Source: Bacteroidales bacterium | Lineage (GTDB): Bacteria; Bacteroidota; Bacteroidia; Bacteroidales; UBA932 | DNA length: 64,000 nt | Direction of reading: 5' to 3' | Assembly (NCBI GenBank): GCA_023227835.1 | Contig: JALOCI010000006.1 | Coordinates: 41,873-105,872 of the forward strand | In this document: piece by piece, positions 16,951 to 26,475 of the stretch | Numbering within the stretch: the first letter of the stretch is position 1 | Layout: the number at the start of each line of letters is the position of its first letter | Position numbers and translations under genes: made by a program | The notes under the pieces: model-generated | Seen by the model: the letters and a program-made list of their open reading frames with translations, nothing else | What the model was told of the DNA's origin: nothing | The model's database searches: none

Positions 16951-18180
16951 ATGGAATTATCAAAAAATGCAAAGAACTTCATCGAGTGTGAGGAAAAGTA
17001 CGGAGCCCACAACTATCATCCGCTTGAAGTAGTGTTGTCTAAGGGCCAGGGTCCTTATGTCTGGGATGTGGACGGTAAAAAATATTTTGACTTTTTATCT
17101 GCATATTCGGCAGTCAATCAGGGGCATTGTCACCCAAAAATCGTTAAGGCTCTGAAGGATCAGGCTGACATACTCTGTCTCACCTCGAGGGCTTTTTACA
17201 ATGATTGCCTGGGACCATATGAAAAATATATGCACGACTTTTTCGGTTACGATAAGGTGTTGCCTATGAATTCCGGTGCCGAAGCCGTTGAGACAGCCCT
17301 TAAGCTGGCCCGCAGATGGGGATATATACAGAAAGGCATAGCTGAGGACAAGGCTTTGATAGTTTGTTGTGACGGAAATTTTCACGGAAGGACGATTACT
17401 ATCGTCTCACTCTCAACAGATCCTGACTCTTATGATAAATATGGCCCGTTTACTCCGGGTCTTGTCAAGATACCTTACAACGATCCTGATGCACTTGCGT
17501 CAGTTCTTGAGAAGCACGGTGCAGAGATTGCAGCATTCCTGGTTGAGCCGATTCAGGGAGAGGCCGGAGTGTTTGTACCTGATGAGGGTTATCTGAAAAA
17601 ATGCTTTGAGCTTTGCAGAAAGCACAATGTGCTTTTTATGGCCGATGAGGTGCAGACAGGTATAGCAAGGACGGGTAAAATGCTGTGCTGTGATCATGAA
17701 GGCATCCGTCCGGATGTTGTTATACTTGGCAAGGCTATTTCGGGCGGAGTATTGCCGGTGTCGGCAGTTCTGGCCGATGATGAAATCATGTTAACGATAA
17801 AACCGGGTGAGCATGGTTCTACTTTTGGGGGATTCCCTCTTGCCTGTCGTGTGGCGGTGGCTGCTTTGGAGGTTGTAAAAGAGGAAAATCTTGTGGAGAG
17901 AGCAGAATATCTTGGAAATATTTTCAGGACCGAAATGGGTAAATACAAATCTCCTTTTATTAAACAGATCAGGGGAAAAGGTTTGCTAAACGCTGTCGTT
18001 GTACAGCCGCACAATGGCAAGGAGGCATGGGATGTGTGTGAGAGGATGGCTGAGATGGGCGTTCTTGCAAAACCCACTCATAAGCACATTATACGTTTTG
18101 CTCCGCCATTAGTTATATCTGAGGCAGAATTGAGAGAGGCAATAAAAATAATCATAGGAGCAATGGACTCTTTAGCTTAA
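16951..18180 (+). CDS. rocD: Ornithine aminotransferase
   Basis: PLP enzyme converting ornithine and 2-oxoglutarate to glutamate-5-semialdehyde and glutamate. From the ATG at 16951 the product has 409 residues, typical for the family; the frame is open back to a TTG at 16912 but the promoter box lies within that stretch. Class III aminotransferase signatures are visible: MNSGAEAVETALKLARRWGY, DGNFHGRT, the Asp-containing LFMADEVQTGIARTGK, and the PLP lysine in VILGKAISGG. It is followed after six bases by a CtlX-type gene, so the product of that hydrolase, ornithine, is the substrate here. Confidence 0.96.
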   Translation: MELSKNAKNFIECEEKYGAHNYHPLEVVLSKGQGPYVWDVDGKKYFDFLSAYSAVNQGHCHPKIVKALKDQADILCLTSRAFYNDCLGPYEKYMHDFFGYDKVLPMNSGAEAVETALKLARRWGYIQKGIAEDKALIVCCDGNFHGRTITIVSLSTDPDSYDKYGPFTPGLVKIPYNDPDALASVLEKHGAEIAAFLVEPIQGEAGVFVPDEGYLKKCFELCRKHNVLFMADEVQTGIARTGKMLCCDHEGIRPDVVILGKAISGGVLPVSAVLADDEIMLTIKPGEHGSTFGGFPLACRVAVAALEVVKEENLVERAEYLGNIFRTEMGKYKSPFIKQIRGKGLLNAVVVQPHNGKEAWDVCERMAEMGVLAKPTHKHIIRFAPPLVISEAELREAIKIIIGAMDSLA

Positions 18181-18186
18181 TCTTAT

Positions 18187-19089
18187 ATGCAGACAACTTC
18201 AAAAGTTTTAATGATAAGGCCCGCAAACTTCGGTTATAATCCCGAGACTGCGGTCAATAATGCATTCCAGAAGCAGAGCAATGAAGATGGTGCAAATGGC
18301 ATAGCTGTTCAGGAGTTTGACAACTATGTAGAACTTCTCAGACAAAATGGGGTGAATGTTCATGTGTTACAAGATACTCCGGAGCCCTATACTCCCGATT
18401 CGATATTTCCCAATAACTGGTTTTCAACACACGAGGGTGGAACTGTTGTTCTTTATCCTATGTTTGCCGGTAACAGAAGACTTGAAAGAAAACCAGAAGT
18501 AATCGAATACATTAAAAAGGAGTTTGGAGTAAAGAGGGTAGTGGACCTCACCAAATGGGAGGCAAAATCACTCTTTCTGGAAGGTACCGGAAGCATGGTG
18601 CTTGACAGAGACGGCAATCTTGTATATGCATGTGCCTCGCCAAGGACGGATGAGTCGGTACTTGAGGAGTTCTGTGAGGAGATGGATTATGACTATTTTC
18701 TTTTTAGCGCCAGTGACGAGAATGATCAGCCGATATATCACACTAATGTGATGATGTGTGTGGGGAATAAATTCGTTCTTGCATGTATTGATGCAATTAA
18801 AGATATAAATGAGAGGGAGAATTTTATTGGTCTTGTGGAAGATGGTGATAAAGAGCTGATTGAGATTTCTCTTGAGCAGATGGGCAATTTTGCCGGTAAC
18901 ATGCTGGAGATTTCAAATGAAAAAGGAGAGCCGTTGCTTGTCATGTCTTCAAGAGCGAAGCAGTCATTGACCCAGGATCAGATCGATCGTCTCTCTTCTT
19001 ATTGCAAGATACTTGCCCCGGATGTCTCAACAATTGAGACAAACGGAGGCGGTTCGGTACGTTGTATGATTGCAGAGGTCTTTATTTAG
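18187..19089 (+). CDS. ctlX: CtlX-type citrulline hydrolase (amidinotransferase superfamily)
   Basis: A guanidino-modifying-enzyme superfamily member of 300 residues that probably hydrolyses citrulline to ornithine, CO2 and ammonia. The expected elements are present: FPNNWFSTH (76-81 region), LEGTGSMV with Glu132, His185 in YHTNVMM, and the nucleophile Cys293 in GGGSVRCM. The assignment to CtlX rather than arginine deiminase or dimethylargininase rests on the NNWFSTHEGG block and on coupling to rocD six bases upstream. A true arginine deiminase is encoded separately at 37317-38585. The stop abuts that of the convergent fbp gene. Confidence 0.8.
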   Translation: MQTTSKVLMIRPANFGYNPETAVNNAFQKQSNEDGANGIAVQEFDNYVELLRQNGVNVHVLQDTPEPYTPDSIFPNNWFSTHEGGTVVLYPMFAGNRRLERKPEVIEYIKKEFGVKRVVDLTKWEAKSLFLEGTGSMVLDRDGNLVYACASPRTDESVLEEFCEEMDYDYFLFSASDENDQPIYHTNVMMCVGNKFVLACIDAIKDINERENFIGLVEDGDKELIEISLEQMGNFAGNMLEISNEKGEPLLVMSSRAKQSLTQDQIDRLSSYCKILAPDVSTIETNGGGSVRCMIAEVFI

Positions 19090-21048
19090 TTAATTGTCAT
19101 CCTCCTTCAGATATCCGCTACGATAGGCATCAAGCAATTTAGTGAGATCGTCAATCTGTTGCATGAGCTCTTTACCTATATCTGTGTCACGTACAAGTTT
19201 TCGTCTGTTGCTGAATTCAAGCACAGTTGTCTCTGATATTATATCTTCACCATTCTCTATGGCTTGCTGTGTGGAGACAAAAGGCTGATGTTGTACGAGC
19301 TGAAGTCCGTGAGAGTTGTATATGAGTGTGAATCCGGCTATTCCTGTTTCAGGCTGGTATGCTTTTGAGTAGCCTCCGTCTATGACTAAAAGCTTTCCGT
19401 CAGCCTTTATCGGAGACTCACCTTTTGTTGTTTTTACCGGTATATGACCATTTATAATATGAGAATGCTCATCACTGATTCCGAACTCTTCAAGGATTTT
19501 TTCACATATCTCCCGGTTGTCCTTAAGATGGTAATAGTGTCCTTTATTTTCTTTGTGGGTCTCTTTGTCTGCGATAAAATACCTCTCAAAAGTGGCCATC
19601 CGGTCTTTGTCAAAAGGAGGGGATGATGGTCCGCACCAGAGGTACCAGATAAAATCCTGTCCGAAATGCTTCGCTTTAGTCTTTTTTTCCTCGAAATACG
19701 CTTGACGGACAATCTGGTCGATTTTGTCAAACAATCTCTTTCCACTATAATCTGAACCTTGAATTTTAATGCTTTTGAATGATCCGTCGGCATTGAGAGG
19801 CACAGATCCGTGGTAAAGAAGATTTGAATTTCTTACAAGGTAAAGAGACCCGTTTGCATATATGCATCTCATATGTTTTCTCAATTTCTCGCTATGAGTA
19901 AATGAGTGTATAAGTTTGTCAACGAGTTCTCTCTCATCCTCTGTGAGTTCATACGGATTAAGGGGGTCTATTGTCGGGAATGACTTATCCTTAAGTTGGT
20001 AGATTTTGCCATTAAGCGTTATTGTCCCTTTTTCATAGTCAATCAGATGGAGTAATCTTCTGTCATTCATCTCCATTTCCGGATTCCTTTCGATAAGCTG
20101 GCCCTCAAGCTTGAACTGAATGACAGATATTGCCTTATGCATCTGTGATATCATTCTTATCTGCTTTTGTTTTACTACCTCATCTTCACTCATTTTAGGC
20201 TTGAACACCGAACACGGGTCATCTCCGTACACCTCCAGTGCAAATGAGGCAAGAGGCATTAGGTTAATTCCGTACCCATCTTCAAGAGTTGCAAGATTTG
20301 TATAGCGCAGCGACATTCTTATAACATTGGCCATACATGCCTCACTTCCTGCAGCTGCTCCCATCCATACAAGATCATGATTACCCCATTGTATATCAAC
20401 ATTGTGATAATCACATAGTATGTCCATTATAATATGTGCTCCGGGGCCTCTGTCGTACACATCTCCTATTATGTGGAGCGAATCAATGGTCATTCTCTGA
20501 ATAAGTTTGCTGATGGCAATGATAAAATTCTCCGCTCTGCCTGTTGATACTATTGTAGAGATGATGGCTTCGACATAACCGTGCTTGTTTGGTTCATTCA
20601 GCGACTCGTGAAGTAACTCCTGTATTATGTATGAAAACTCCTTCGGCAAGGCTTTCCGTACTTTTGACCTGGTATATTTGGAAGATACATTTTCGCAGAC
20701 CTTCAACAACCTTACAAGAACCATCTTGTACCAATCATCGATGTCATTTTCCCTGCTTTTTATTATCTTAAGCTTTTGCTCGGGATAGTATATCAGTGTG
20801 CATAACTCCTTCTTTTCCCATTCTCTGAGAGTGTGCCCGAAAATATCCTCGACTTTTTTCTTAATAACTCCGGAGGCATTTTTTATTACATGCTGGAAAG
20901 CTTCATGCTCTCCATGTATATCTGTCAGAAAATGCTCTGTACCTTTAGGGAGGTTAAGAATTGCCTCAAGATTTATTATCTCTGTGGCGGCATCGGAAAT
21001 GTTGGGGAAGCTCTTGGTGAGCAGTTTCAGATACTTAAGGTCTTTCAT
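19090..21048 (-). CDS. fbp: Class III fructose-1,6-bisphosphatase
   Basis: Gluconeogenic phosphatase of the Bacillus/Bacteroidetes type (FBPase_2), unrelated to the E. coli class I enzyme. At 652 residues it has the usual length. The metallophosphatase-like motifs are visible: TDIHGEHEAF (42-51), IGDVYDRGPGAHI (near 205) and WGNHDLVWMGAAAGSE (near 230), plus the C-terminal INGHIPVKTTKGESPIKADG. It follows the hybrid histidine kinase by 8 bases on the same strand, so the two are probably one transcript. This class is commonly manganese dependent and sensitive to AMP. Confidence 0.96.
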   Translation of the reverse strand: MKDLKYLKLLTKSFPNISDAATEIINLEAILNLPKGTEHFLTDIHGEHEAFQHVIKNASGVIKKKVEDIFGHTLREWEKKELCTLIYYPEQKLKIIKSRENDIDDWYKMVLVRLLKVCENVSSKYTRSKVRKALPKEFSYIIQELLHESLNEPNKHGYVEAIISTIVSTGRAENFIIAISKLIQRMTIDSLHIIGDVYDRGPGAHIIMDILCDYHNVDIQWGNHDLVWMGAAAGSEACMANVIRMSLRYTNLATLEDGYGINLMPLASFALEVYGDDPCSVFKPKMSEDEVVKQKQIRMISQMHKAISVIQFKLEGQLIERNPEMEMNDRRLLHLIDYEKGTITLNGKIYQLKDKSFPTIDPLNPYELTEDERELVDKLIHSFTHSEKLRKHMRCIYANGSLYLVRNSNLLYHGSVPLNADGSFKSIKIQGSDYSGKRLFDKIDQIVRQAYFEEKKTKAKHFGQDFIWYLWCGPSSPPFDKDRMATFERYFIADKETHKENKGHYYHLKDNREICEKILEEFGISDEHSHIINGHIPVKTTKGESPIKADGKLLVIDGGYSKAYQPETGIAGFTLIYNSHGLQLVQHQPFVSTQQAIENGEDIISETTVLEFSNRRKLVRDTDIGKELMQQIDDLTKLLDAYRSGYLKEDDN

Positions 21049-21056
21049 GTTTTAGA

Positions 21057-24000
21057 TTATTGTGACAGGTGCTTTTTGATCGCTGCAAGCAATACGGAGG
21101 ATCTGATGGGTTTAGTCACCACATCGTTGCACCCGGCTTCAATGGCAGTTTTGTGATCTGACTCAAAGGCATTTGCGGTCTGAGCAATAATAATCACATC
21201 TTTTGAATATTTACGGATTCTTTTTGTGGCCTCTAGGCCGTCCATTACCGGCATTTTAATATCCATGAGGATAACTGCCGGATTATGAATTTTGTACATC
21301 TCGACAGCCTCTTCTCCGTTCCTGGCCCATATAAGCCGATAGGACTTATTCAGCATTATCCTGAGAAGCTGGTAATTGCTGTCCAGATCCTCTGCAATAA
21401 GAACAAGTGGCAGCGTTTCTCTCTTTTGTTCAGGCTCAGATTCCTGAATTTGTTTCTTAATGTCTTGAATGTTGCCGTTCCCTGCCGATTCAGTAGTCTC
21501 AGGAAACTTTATAGTATATTTGATGGTTGTGCCTGCACCAAATTCCGATTCAGCCCAAATCCTGCCGCCGAACTTTTCGATAATTGCCTTACATAAAGGT
21601 AACCCTAACCCTGTCCCTCCGACAAATTCGTTAATTTTGAAAAATCGTTCAAAAATGGCAGACAGATTTTTCTTCTCAATACCGATTCCGGTATCGCTGA
21701 CAAAAATTTCAACAAACGTCTCATGAACTTTATAACCGACCCTTATCTCTCCCACATCTGTGAATTTGAGAGAATTGCTTATGAGATTGTTCAGTATCTG
21801 TCTGTTGCGAAACGCATCAAATGAGAGTGTGAGCGGTTTTTTCGGAAGGTCTGCAACTATCTTGACATTTGACTTCTCCTGGTTCTTTAATGAGTATATA
21901 ACCTCGTTTATGTTGTCGGACAAATCGAAAGGTTTAACATCGAAAAGCAGGGCATTTGATTCTATTCTTGAAAGGTCCAGAATATCACCTATCAGTGACA
22001 TAAGTTTTTTTGAACTTTCATTTATAACTTCAACGAACTTGCGTTTTTCATCAGCACTGTAATCAGGATCTGTCAGCAGGTTTGCAAAACCGACAAGCCC
22101 GTTCAGAGGGGTCCTTATTTCATGACTCATGTTGGAAAGAAATGCTGTTTTAAGTTTGTCAGACTCCTCAGCCTTCTGTTTTGCCTCTAAAAGCTCCTTC
22201 TCCCTCTTCTTGTGGTCATCAATGTTTATATCCATCCCGTATATGTAACGGATATTCTTATTGCCCTCCCTCTCAATATAAACTATTCCTCGCCTTTCCC
22301 ACCATTCATATGTTTCTCCGTTGTCCAATGACATCCTGAATTCTGTTTTGCTCATCTCACCTGTTGCTTCTCTAGACATGAGGCTGTGGGATTTTACTAT
22401 TGCCTTTCTGTCGTCAGGATGAATTTTTGACAGGAAAAATCTTATGAGAGACTTTTCGGGAGCCTGTTCTCTAATATGTTTGAAATAATTGTCGTCAAGA
22501 TATATATTCTTGGTCAGTGTGTTGAATGCCCATGTGTATGATTTTGCAGTTTCGGCAGCCAGTTTCAGGAATCTTTGCTGCGTAAAGGATTCTGTCCTGT
22601 CATAAAATGCAAATACAATCTGGGAGATTTTTCCGTCAGAGTCGATAACAGGGGAGACATTTCCCGATATGACCCGGGACTCCTTGTCAGGATAGTTTAT
22701 CTTTGTAGAATTCGATATCTGAACTCGCTCTTTTTCTTTCATGGATTTTGCCAGAGCCTCGGAAACAGATATCTCACTCTTAGGTCTGGATGTGTGAAAT
22801 ATGTCATCGAATGTGCTGCCAATAAACTCGCCTTTATGACCGGACATCTCCCTCCCGGCATTATTTATATCAATAATCTTTAATTCCGTATCAAAAGATA
22901 TTACACCTTCAGTCATCACAGAGAGAGTCCTGTCAAGAAGTTCCTTCCTTATTTCATTTTCTTTTGACAGTTTGAGATTGTCCTTGTTGACTCTGATAAA
23001 TCTGAAATGGTAGTATGCAAGTGAAATAAGAGATACAGATAGAATGATTATTATAAAAATTATAAAATTTATCTCAGTCGAGTAATCGTCAAAAATATTA
23101 AAAGGCTTGTTTATATAAACGGCCTCTTTTGGTATTCTTTCGTGAGGTATATTGAGACGCTTGACAACATTGTAATCAAGTGTGAGTTTGCCGCAGTTAA
23201 CAGAGATTTTTGAAGGGCTCATCATACCTCTGGCCATCTTTATCGCCTTATCCGCAATTGTATTCCCCACATCCCACATTGATGTAAGGTATCCTCCCAG
23301 TATTCCGGAAGAGAGAGAGAGATTCTGAGTTCCGAATACCGGTATATTGCCAAGCCGGCTTAAAAACGGATAGTATAATCCATTTATGTTATAATTACCT
23401 ACGTTGTCCAGTAACCAGGAGGAGAGAATTATGAATGTCCTGTCAGGCTGCTTGGTTATCTCTTTTATAAAAAGGTCGAAATGTTCCGTAGGCGGGGAAA
23501 TATATGATATTCTAACCTCGTCCCTGTATTTTGACAGTGTGTTTTGCGCAAGATTTCTTTCTGCCATTCCATAATCAGAGTCGTCAGATATAAAAATTAC
23601 CCTTTTTGTCCTCGGAAAGAGCTTCATGCCCAGAAGAAAATTCTTTTCAAAATTCCAGTCAATCTCGCATATCAGATTCCTTGGAAGAGGTTTGATATGG
23701 TTAGTCTTTGTGCATATCGAGACAACGGGCATGTTTGCGTAAACAGAAGAGTCCAATGTTGAAATAAGCATGTGGGACTCCAGGTCTGTCGCAATGACAA
23801 CATCTGCATATTTGCGGGTTATTGTGTTACGCGCAATAACTTTTATTCTCTCACTCTTGTCATCAAAGTCTCTTTCCCCTGTAGGGTCTATGCTTAATGT
23901 GTGAACTAAGGAGTTGATCTTTTTGTTTGAAATATAGGAGGATATTCCGGAAGTGAACTCTCTTAGCCGTTCATGCCTTGGACTGCGAGAATAAAAAACG

Positions 24001-24128
24001 GCAATTCTTGTCATTTTAGATGTATACTCAAGAGAGCCCGGAAACACGGCATCCTTTTCCTGAGATGACATTACACCCCGGCAGAGAACAAATAGTAGTA
24101 AAATGGATATCTTTATGTAGATCTTCAT
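21057..24128 (-). CDS. Hybrid sensor histidine kinase with periplasmic binding-protein-like sensor
   Basis: A 1023-residue signalling protein. The order is: signal/anchor (1-22), an extracytoplasmic domain (about 38-345) laid out like an ABC substrate-binding protein (VVIATDLESHMLISTLDSS, FISDDSDYGMAERN), one membrane helix (353-373), PAS domain (about 400-515), second PAS (about 520-640), HisKA with phospho-acceptor His669 in SNMSHEIRTPLNG, HATPase with N-box around 780, DTGIGI (812) and GGTGLGL (837), and a receiver (905-1023) with Asp956 and Lys1006. There is no output domain, so phosphate must pass to a separate phosphotransfer protein. It lies between a MATE transporter and fbp. A small-molecule ligand, perhaps a sugar, is an inference. 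Confidence 0.93.
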   Translation of the reverse strand: MKIYIKISILLLFVLCRGVMSSQEKDAVFPGSLEYTSKMTRIAVFYSRSPRHERLREFTSGISSYISNKKINSLVHTLSIDPTGERDFDDKSERIKVIARNTITRKYADVVIATDLESHMLISTLDSSVYANMPVVSICTKTNHIKPLPRNLICEIDWNFEKNFLLGMKLFPRTKRVIFISDDSDYGMAERNLAQNTLSKYRDEVRISYISPPTEHFDLFIKEITKQPDRTFIILSSWLLDNVGNYNINGLYYPFLSRLGNIPVFGTQNLSLSSGILGGYLTSMWDVGNTIADKAIKMARGMMSPSKISVNCGKLTLDYNVVKRLNIPHERIPKEAVYINKPFNIFDDYSTEINFIIFIIIILSVSLISLAYYHFRFIRVNKDNLKLSKENEIRKELLDRTLSVMTEGVISFDTELKIIDINNAGREMSGHKGEFIGSTFDDIFHTSRPKSEISVSEALAKSMKEKERVQISNSTKINYPDKESRVISGNVSPVIDSDGKISQIVFAFYDRTESFTQQRFLKLAAETAKSYTWAFNTLTKNIYLDDNYFKHIREQAPEKSLIRFFLSKIHPDDRKAIVKSHSLMSREATGEMSKTEFRMSLDNGETYEWWERRGIVYIEREGNKNIRYIYGMDINIDDHKKREKELLEAKQKAEESDKLKTAFLSNMSHEIRTPLNGLVGFANLLTDPDYSADEKRKFVEVINESSKKLMSLIGDILDLSRIESNALLFDVKPFDLSDNINEVIYSLKNQEKSNVKIVADLPKKPLTLSFDAFRNRQILNNLISNSLKFTDVGEIRVGYKVHETFVEIFVSDTGIGIEKKNLSAIFERFFKINEFVGGTGLGLPLCKAIIEKFGGRIWAESEFGAGTTIKYTIKFPETTESAGNGNIQDIKKQIQESEPEQKRETLPLVLIAEDLDSNYQLLRIMLNKSYRLIWARNGEEAVEMYKIHNPAVILMDIKMPVMDGLEATKRIRKYSKDVIIIAQTANAFESDHKTAIEAGCNDVVTKPIRSSVLLAAIKKHLSQ

Positions 24129-24170
24129 CCGGATTGCCAGCTAGGTATTTTTCAAAGTTATGAAAAGTTT

Positions 24171-25472
24171 TTAAAGAACTTTGCTAAGGACATGTTTTTT
24201 TGCACCAAGCGACATTAGAAGAGATCTTAATAACAAGTGCATTGCATATCCAAGCCAAAGAGCCTGAATACCTATGCTGCTTTTGAATGTGAAGTAGGAG
24301 AGAAAAAAGGCAATTGCAGATATTATCATTACATTCCTAAGAGCAATTGATGCTGTAGCACCGATATAGATTCCGTCCCATGTGAATCCTATGCAGCCTG
24401 CCATAGGGACAATCAGTAACCATGGAAGGAATTGTCTTGCCTCGCTTATTACGTCTTCATTGTTTGTCATAAGTCTGAACAGAGCTTCACCTCCAAAATA
24501 GTACCCCAAAGTAGAAATTACACCAATTGCCACGCACCATGAAAATATAAGCTTTATTGCCTTTTTGAGGTTTTTCCCGTCACGAGCCCCGATGTACCTT
24601 CCGGTCAAAGCTTCACCGGCATAAGCAAAACCATCCACAAAATAGGAGTATAAAAGCATTAGTTTCATCATGATAGTGCTTACCGCCAAAAGTGTGTCGC
24701 CAAACTCGGCTGCTATGCTGGTAAAACCGGCATAAACACTCAGGAAACACAATGATCGGATAAAAAGATTGCTGTTCATAACGAAGAAGCCTCTAACCTC
24801 ATTAAGCTTGAAACTTCTTTTTATATCTATGTGTTTGAATAACTTGCCATAGTAAATGTGTAATATTAACAAGGTAACAATAAGGCCTGTATATTGCGCA
24901 GCCAAAGTTCCCAAAGCAATGCCTGCTACTCCCATTTTCAGGTAAATGGCAAAATAAAGACAGTAAAGCAGGTTTGTAACATTTACCGTTATATCTGAAA
25001 TCATAGGTGAAATCGTGTTCTGCATACCTATGAACCACCCTTTAAGTGCAAAAAGCGAAAGTGTGGCGGGCGCTGCCCAGATTCTTATATAAAAATATTT
25101 ACATGTCAGAGCCCTTACCTCTTCAGAGGTATCTATCACCATGAACGAGAGCTCCACAAAAAAATACTGAATTGCCCATATTACCGCAGCGGCCAGAAGA
25201 GCTGTCCCGACTGATTGAATGAGTATCTTGACAGCTTCTCTGAAATCTCTCTTTCCGTATGCCTGGGCTGTAAGGCCTCCTGTACCTATGCGAAGAAACC
25301 CGAAGTTCCAGTAGAGGAGGTCAAAGAGCATTGTCGCTATTGCAATAGAACCGATGTAGGCCGCATCTCCAAGTCTTCCCGCTATTGCCACATCCACCAT
25401 TCCTACTATTGGTACGGTTATGTTTGCCAGAATACTTGGGCCGGCAAGCCTCATTATTTTTTTGTTCATCAT
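24171..25472 (-). CDS. MATE-family multidrug/metabolite exporter (DinF-like)
   Basis: A 433-residue inner-membrane antiporter with about twelve hydrophobic helices. It shows MATE features such as the N-terminal RLAGPSILANITVPIVGMVD block and the internal repetition of two six-helix halves (second half beginning with MNSNLFIRSLCFLSVYAG). The subgroup resembles DinF. The start is one of two consecutive ATG codons at 25472 and 25469, three bases after the rsgA stop, so translation is coupled. The exported substrate is unknown. Confidence 0.9.
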   Translation of the reverse strand: MMNKKIMRLAGPSILANITVPIVGMVDVAIAGRLGDAAYIGSIAIATMLFDLLYWNFGFLRIGTGGLTAQAYGKRDFREAVKILIQSVGTALLAAAVIWAIQYFFVELSFMVIDTSEEVRALTCKYFYIRIWAAPATLSLFALKGWFIGMQNTISPMISDITVNVTNLLYCLYFAIYLKMGVAGIALGTLAAQYTGLIVTLLILHIYYGKLFKHIDIKRSFKLNEVRGFFVMNSNLFIRSLCFLSVYAGFTSIAAEFGDTLLAVSTIMMKLMLLYSYFVDGFAYAGEALTGRYIGARDGKNLKKAIKLIFSWCVAIGVISTLGYYFGGEALFRLMTNNEDVISEARQFLPWLLIVPMAGCIGFTWDGIYIGATASIALRNVMIISAIAFFLSYFTFKSSIGIQALWLGYAMHLLLRSLLMSLGAKKHVLSKVL

Positions 25473-25475
25473 ATT

Positions 25476-26411
25476 CTACCTGTATTTACCCTCCTCCTCC
25501 AGCATGCCTAGATAGGAGATATAGCGGTCGGCAGATATTTCTCCGGTTTCAACAGCCATTTTTACGGCACATCCGGGTTCATGTGTGTGTGTGCATGGGG
25601 CGAACCTGCAATTTTCAAGAACTTTCAGCATCTCCGGGAAATAATGGCTAAGCTCCTCCGGTTTTATTTCAAGCAAACCAAATCCTCTGATTCCGGGAGT
25701 GTCTATTACAAAACCTCCGCTTTTCAATGGGTGTATCTCATAATAAGTAGTTGTATGCTTACCTTGAAGATGGTATTCAGATATCTCTTTTGTCCTTAGA
25801 TTGAGCGTGCTGTCCAGCGTGTTAATCAATGTGGATTTTCCAACGCCGGAAATTCCGGAAAGTAAAGTGAGCTTATCCTTGAACTCTTCCTTGAGCCGTT
25901 CAATATTCTCTCCGTTGATGCATGAAATTTCAACAACCTCATAACCTGCAGAGGTGTATAACTCTTTGAAACTCTTTACGCTTTCCTGGCTGTCCTTGTA
26001 GAGGTCGCTTTTGTTAAGTATTATTTTAACCGGTATTCTATAAGCTTCACAAGTGACAAGAAAACGGTCAATGAATGCCAGAGGGGTTTGCGGAAGGTCA
26101 AGTGTGACAATGATTAATGCCAGATCGATGTTGGCTGCAATTATATGCGACTCTCTTGAGAGATTTGTGGATTTTCGTATAATGTAATTTTTCCTTGGAT
26201 GGATTCGGGTTATTATTCCGCTTCCATCTTCCTGAATGTCGTAATCAACAAAATCTCCGACAGCAATAGGGTTGGTTGTTCTTACGCCTTTGAGACGCAA
26301 TTTTCCACGTACAGTACATTGGGTCACATTCCAATCCGGTAAGTTACTTACAAGATAGTGACTGCCAGTATGTTTGATAACCCGTGCTCTTGCTGTATTT
26401 TGTTTTTCCAC
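25476..26411 (-). CDS. rsgA: Ribosome small-subunit-dependent GTPase RsgA
   Basis: Late 30S assembly checkpoint GTPase. At 311 residues it has an N-terminal OB fold (about 1-70), a circularly permuted GTPase domain in which NKSD (G4, near 137) precedes GISGVGKST (G1, near 189) and DTPGIRGFG (G3, near 239), and a C-terminal zinc site made of CRFAPCTHTHEPGC (near 268-281). All zinc ligands are present. It is the first gene of the leftward rsgA-MATE-kinase-fbp run. The ATG at 26411 is preceded by only weak promoter matches. Confidence 0.97.
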   Translation of the reverse strand: MEKQNTARARVIKHTGSHYLVSNLPDWNVTQCTVRGKLRLKGVRTTNPIAVGDFVDYDIQEDGSGIITRIHPRKNYIIRKSTNLSRESHIIAANIDLALIIVTLDLPQTPLAFIDRFLVTCEAYRIPVKIILNKSDLYKDSQESVKSFKELYTSAGYEVVEISCINGENIERLKEEFKDKLTLLSGISGVGKSTLINTLDSTLNLRTKEISEYHLQGKHTTTYYEIHPLKSGGFVIDTPGIRGFGLLEIKPEELSHYFPEMLKVLENCRFAPCTHTHEPGCAVKMAVETGEISADRYISYLGMLEEEGKYR

Positions 26412-26444
26412 AGCTGCGAATATACAAAATTGTATAAAAAGGAT

Positions 26445-26452
26445 TAACTTTG
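26445..26452 (+). promoter_or_regulatory. -7 promoter box of the prenyl synthase gene
   Basis: TAACTTTG matches TAnnTTTG and lies 23 bases before the ATG at 26476. The expected TTTG further upstream is not clear. Confidence 0.45.
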
Positions 26453-26475
26453 AAGATTAATTAAGTTTAAACGAC

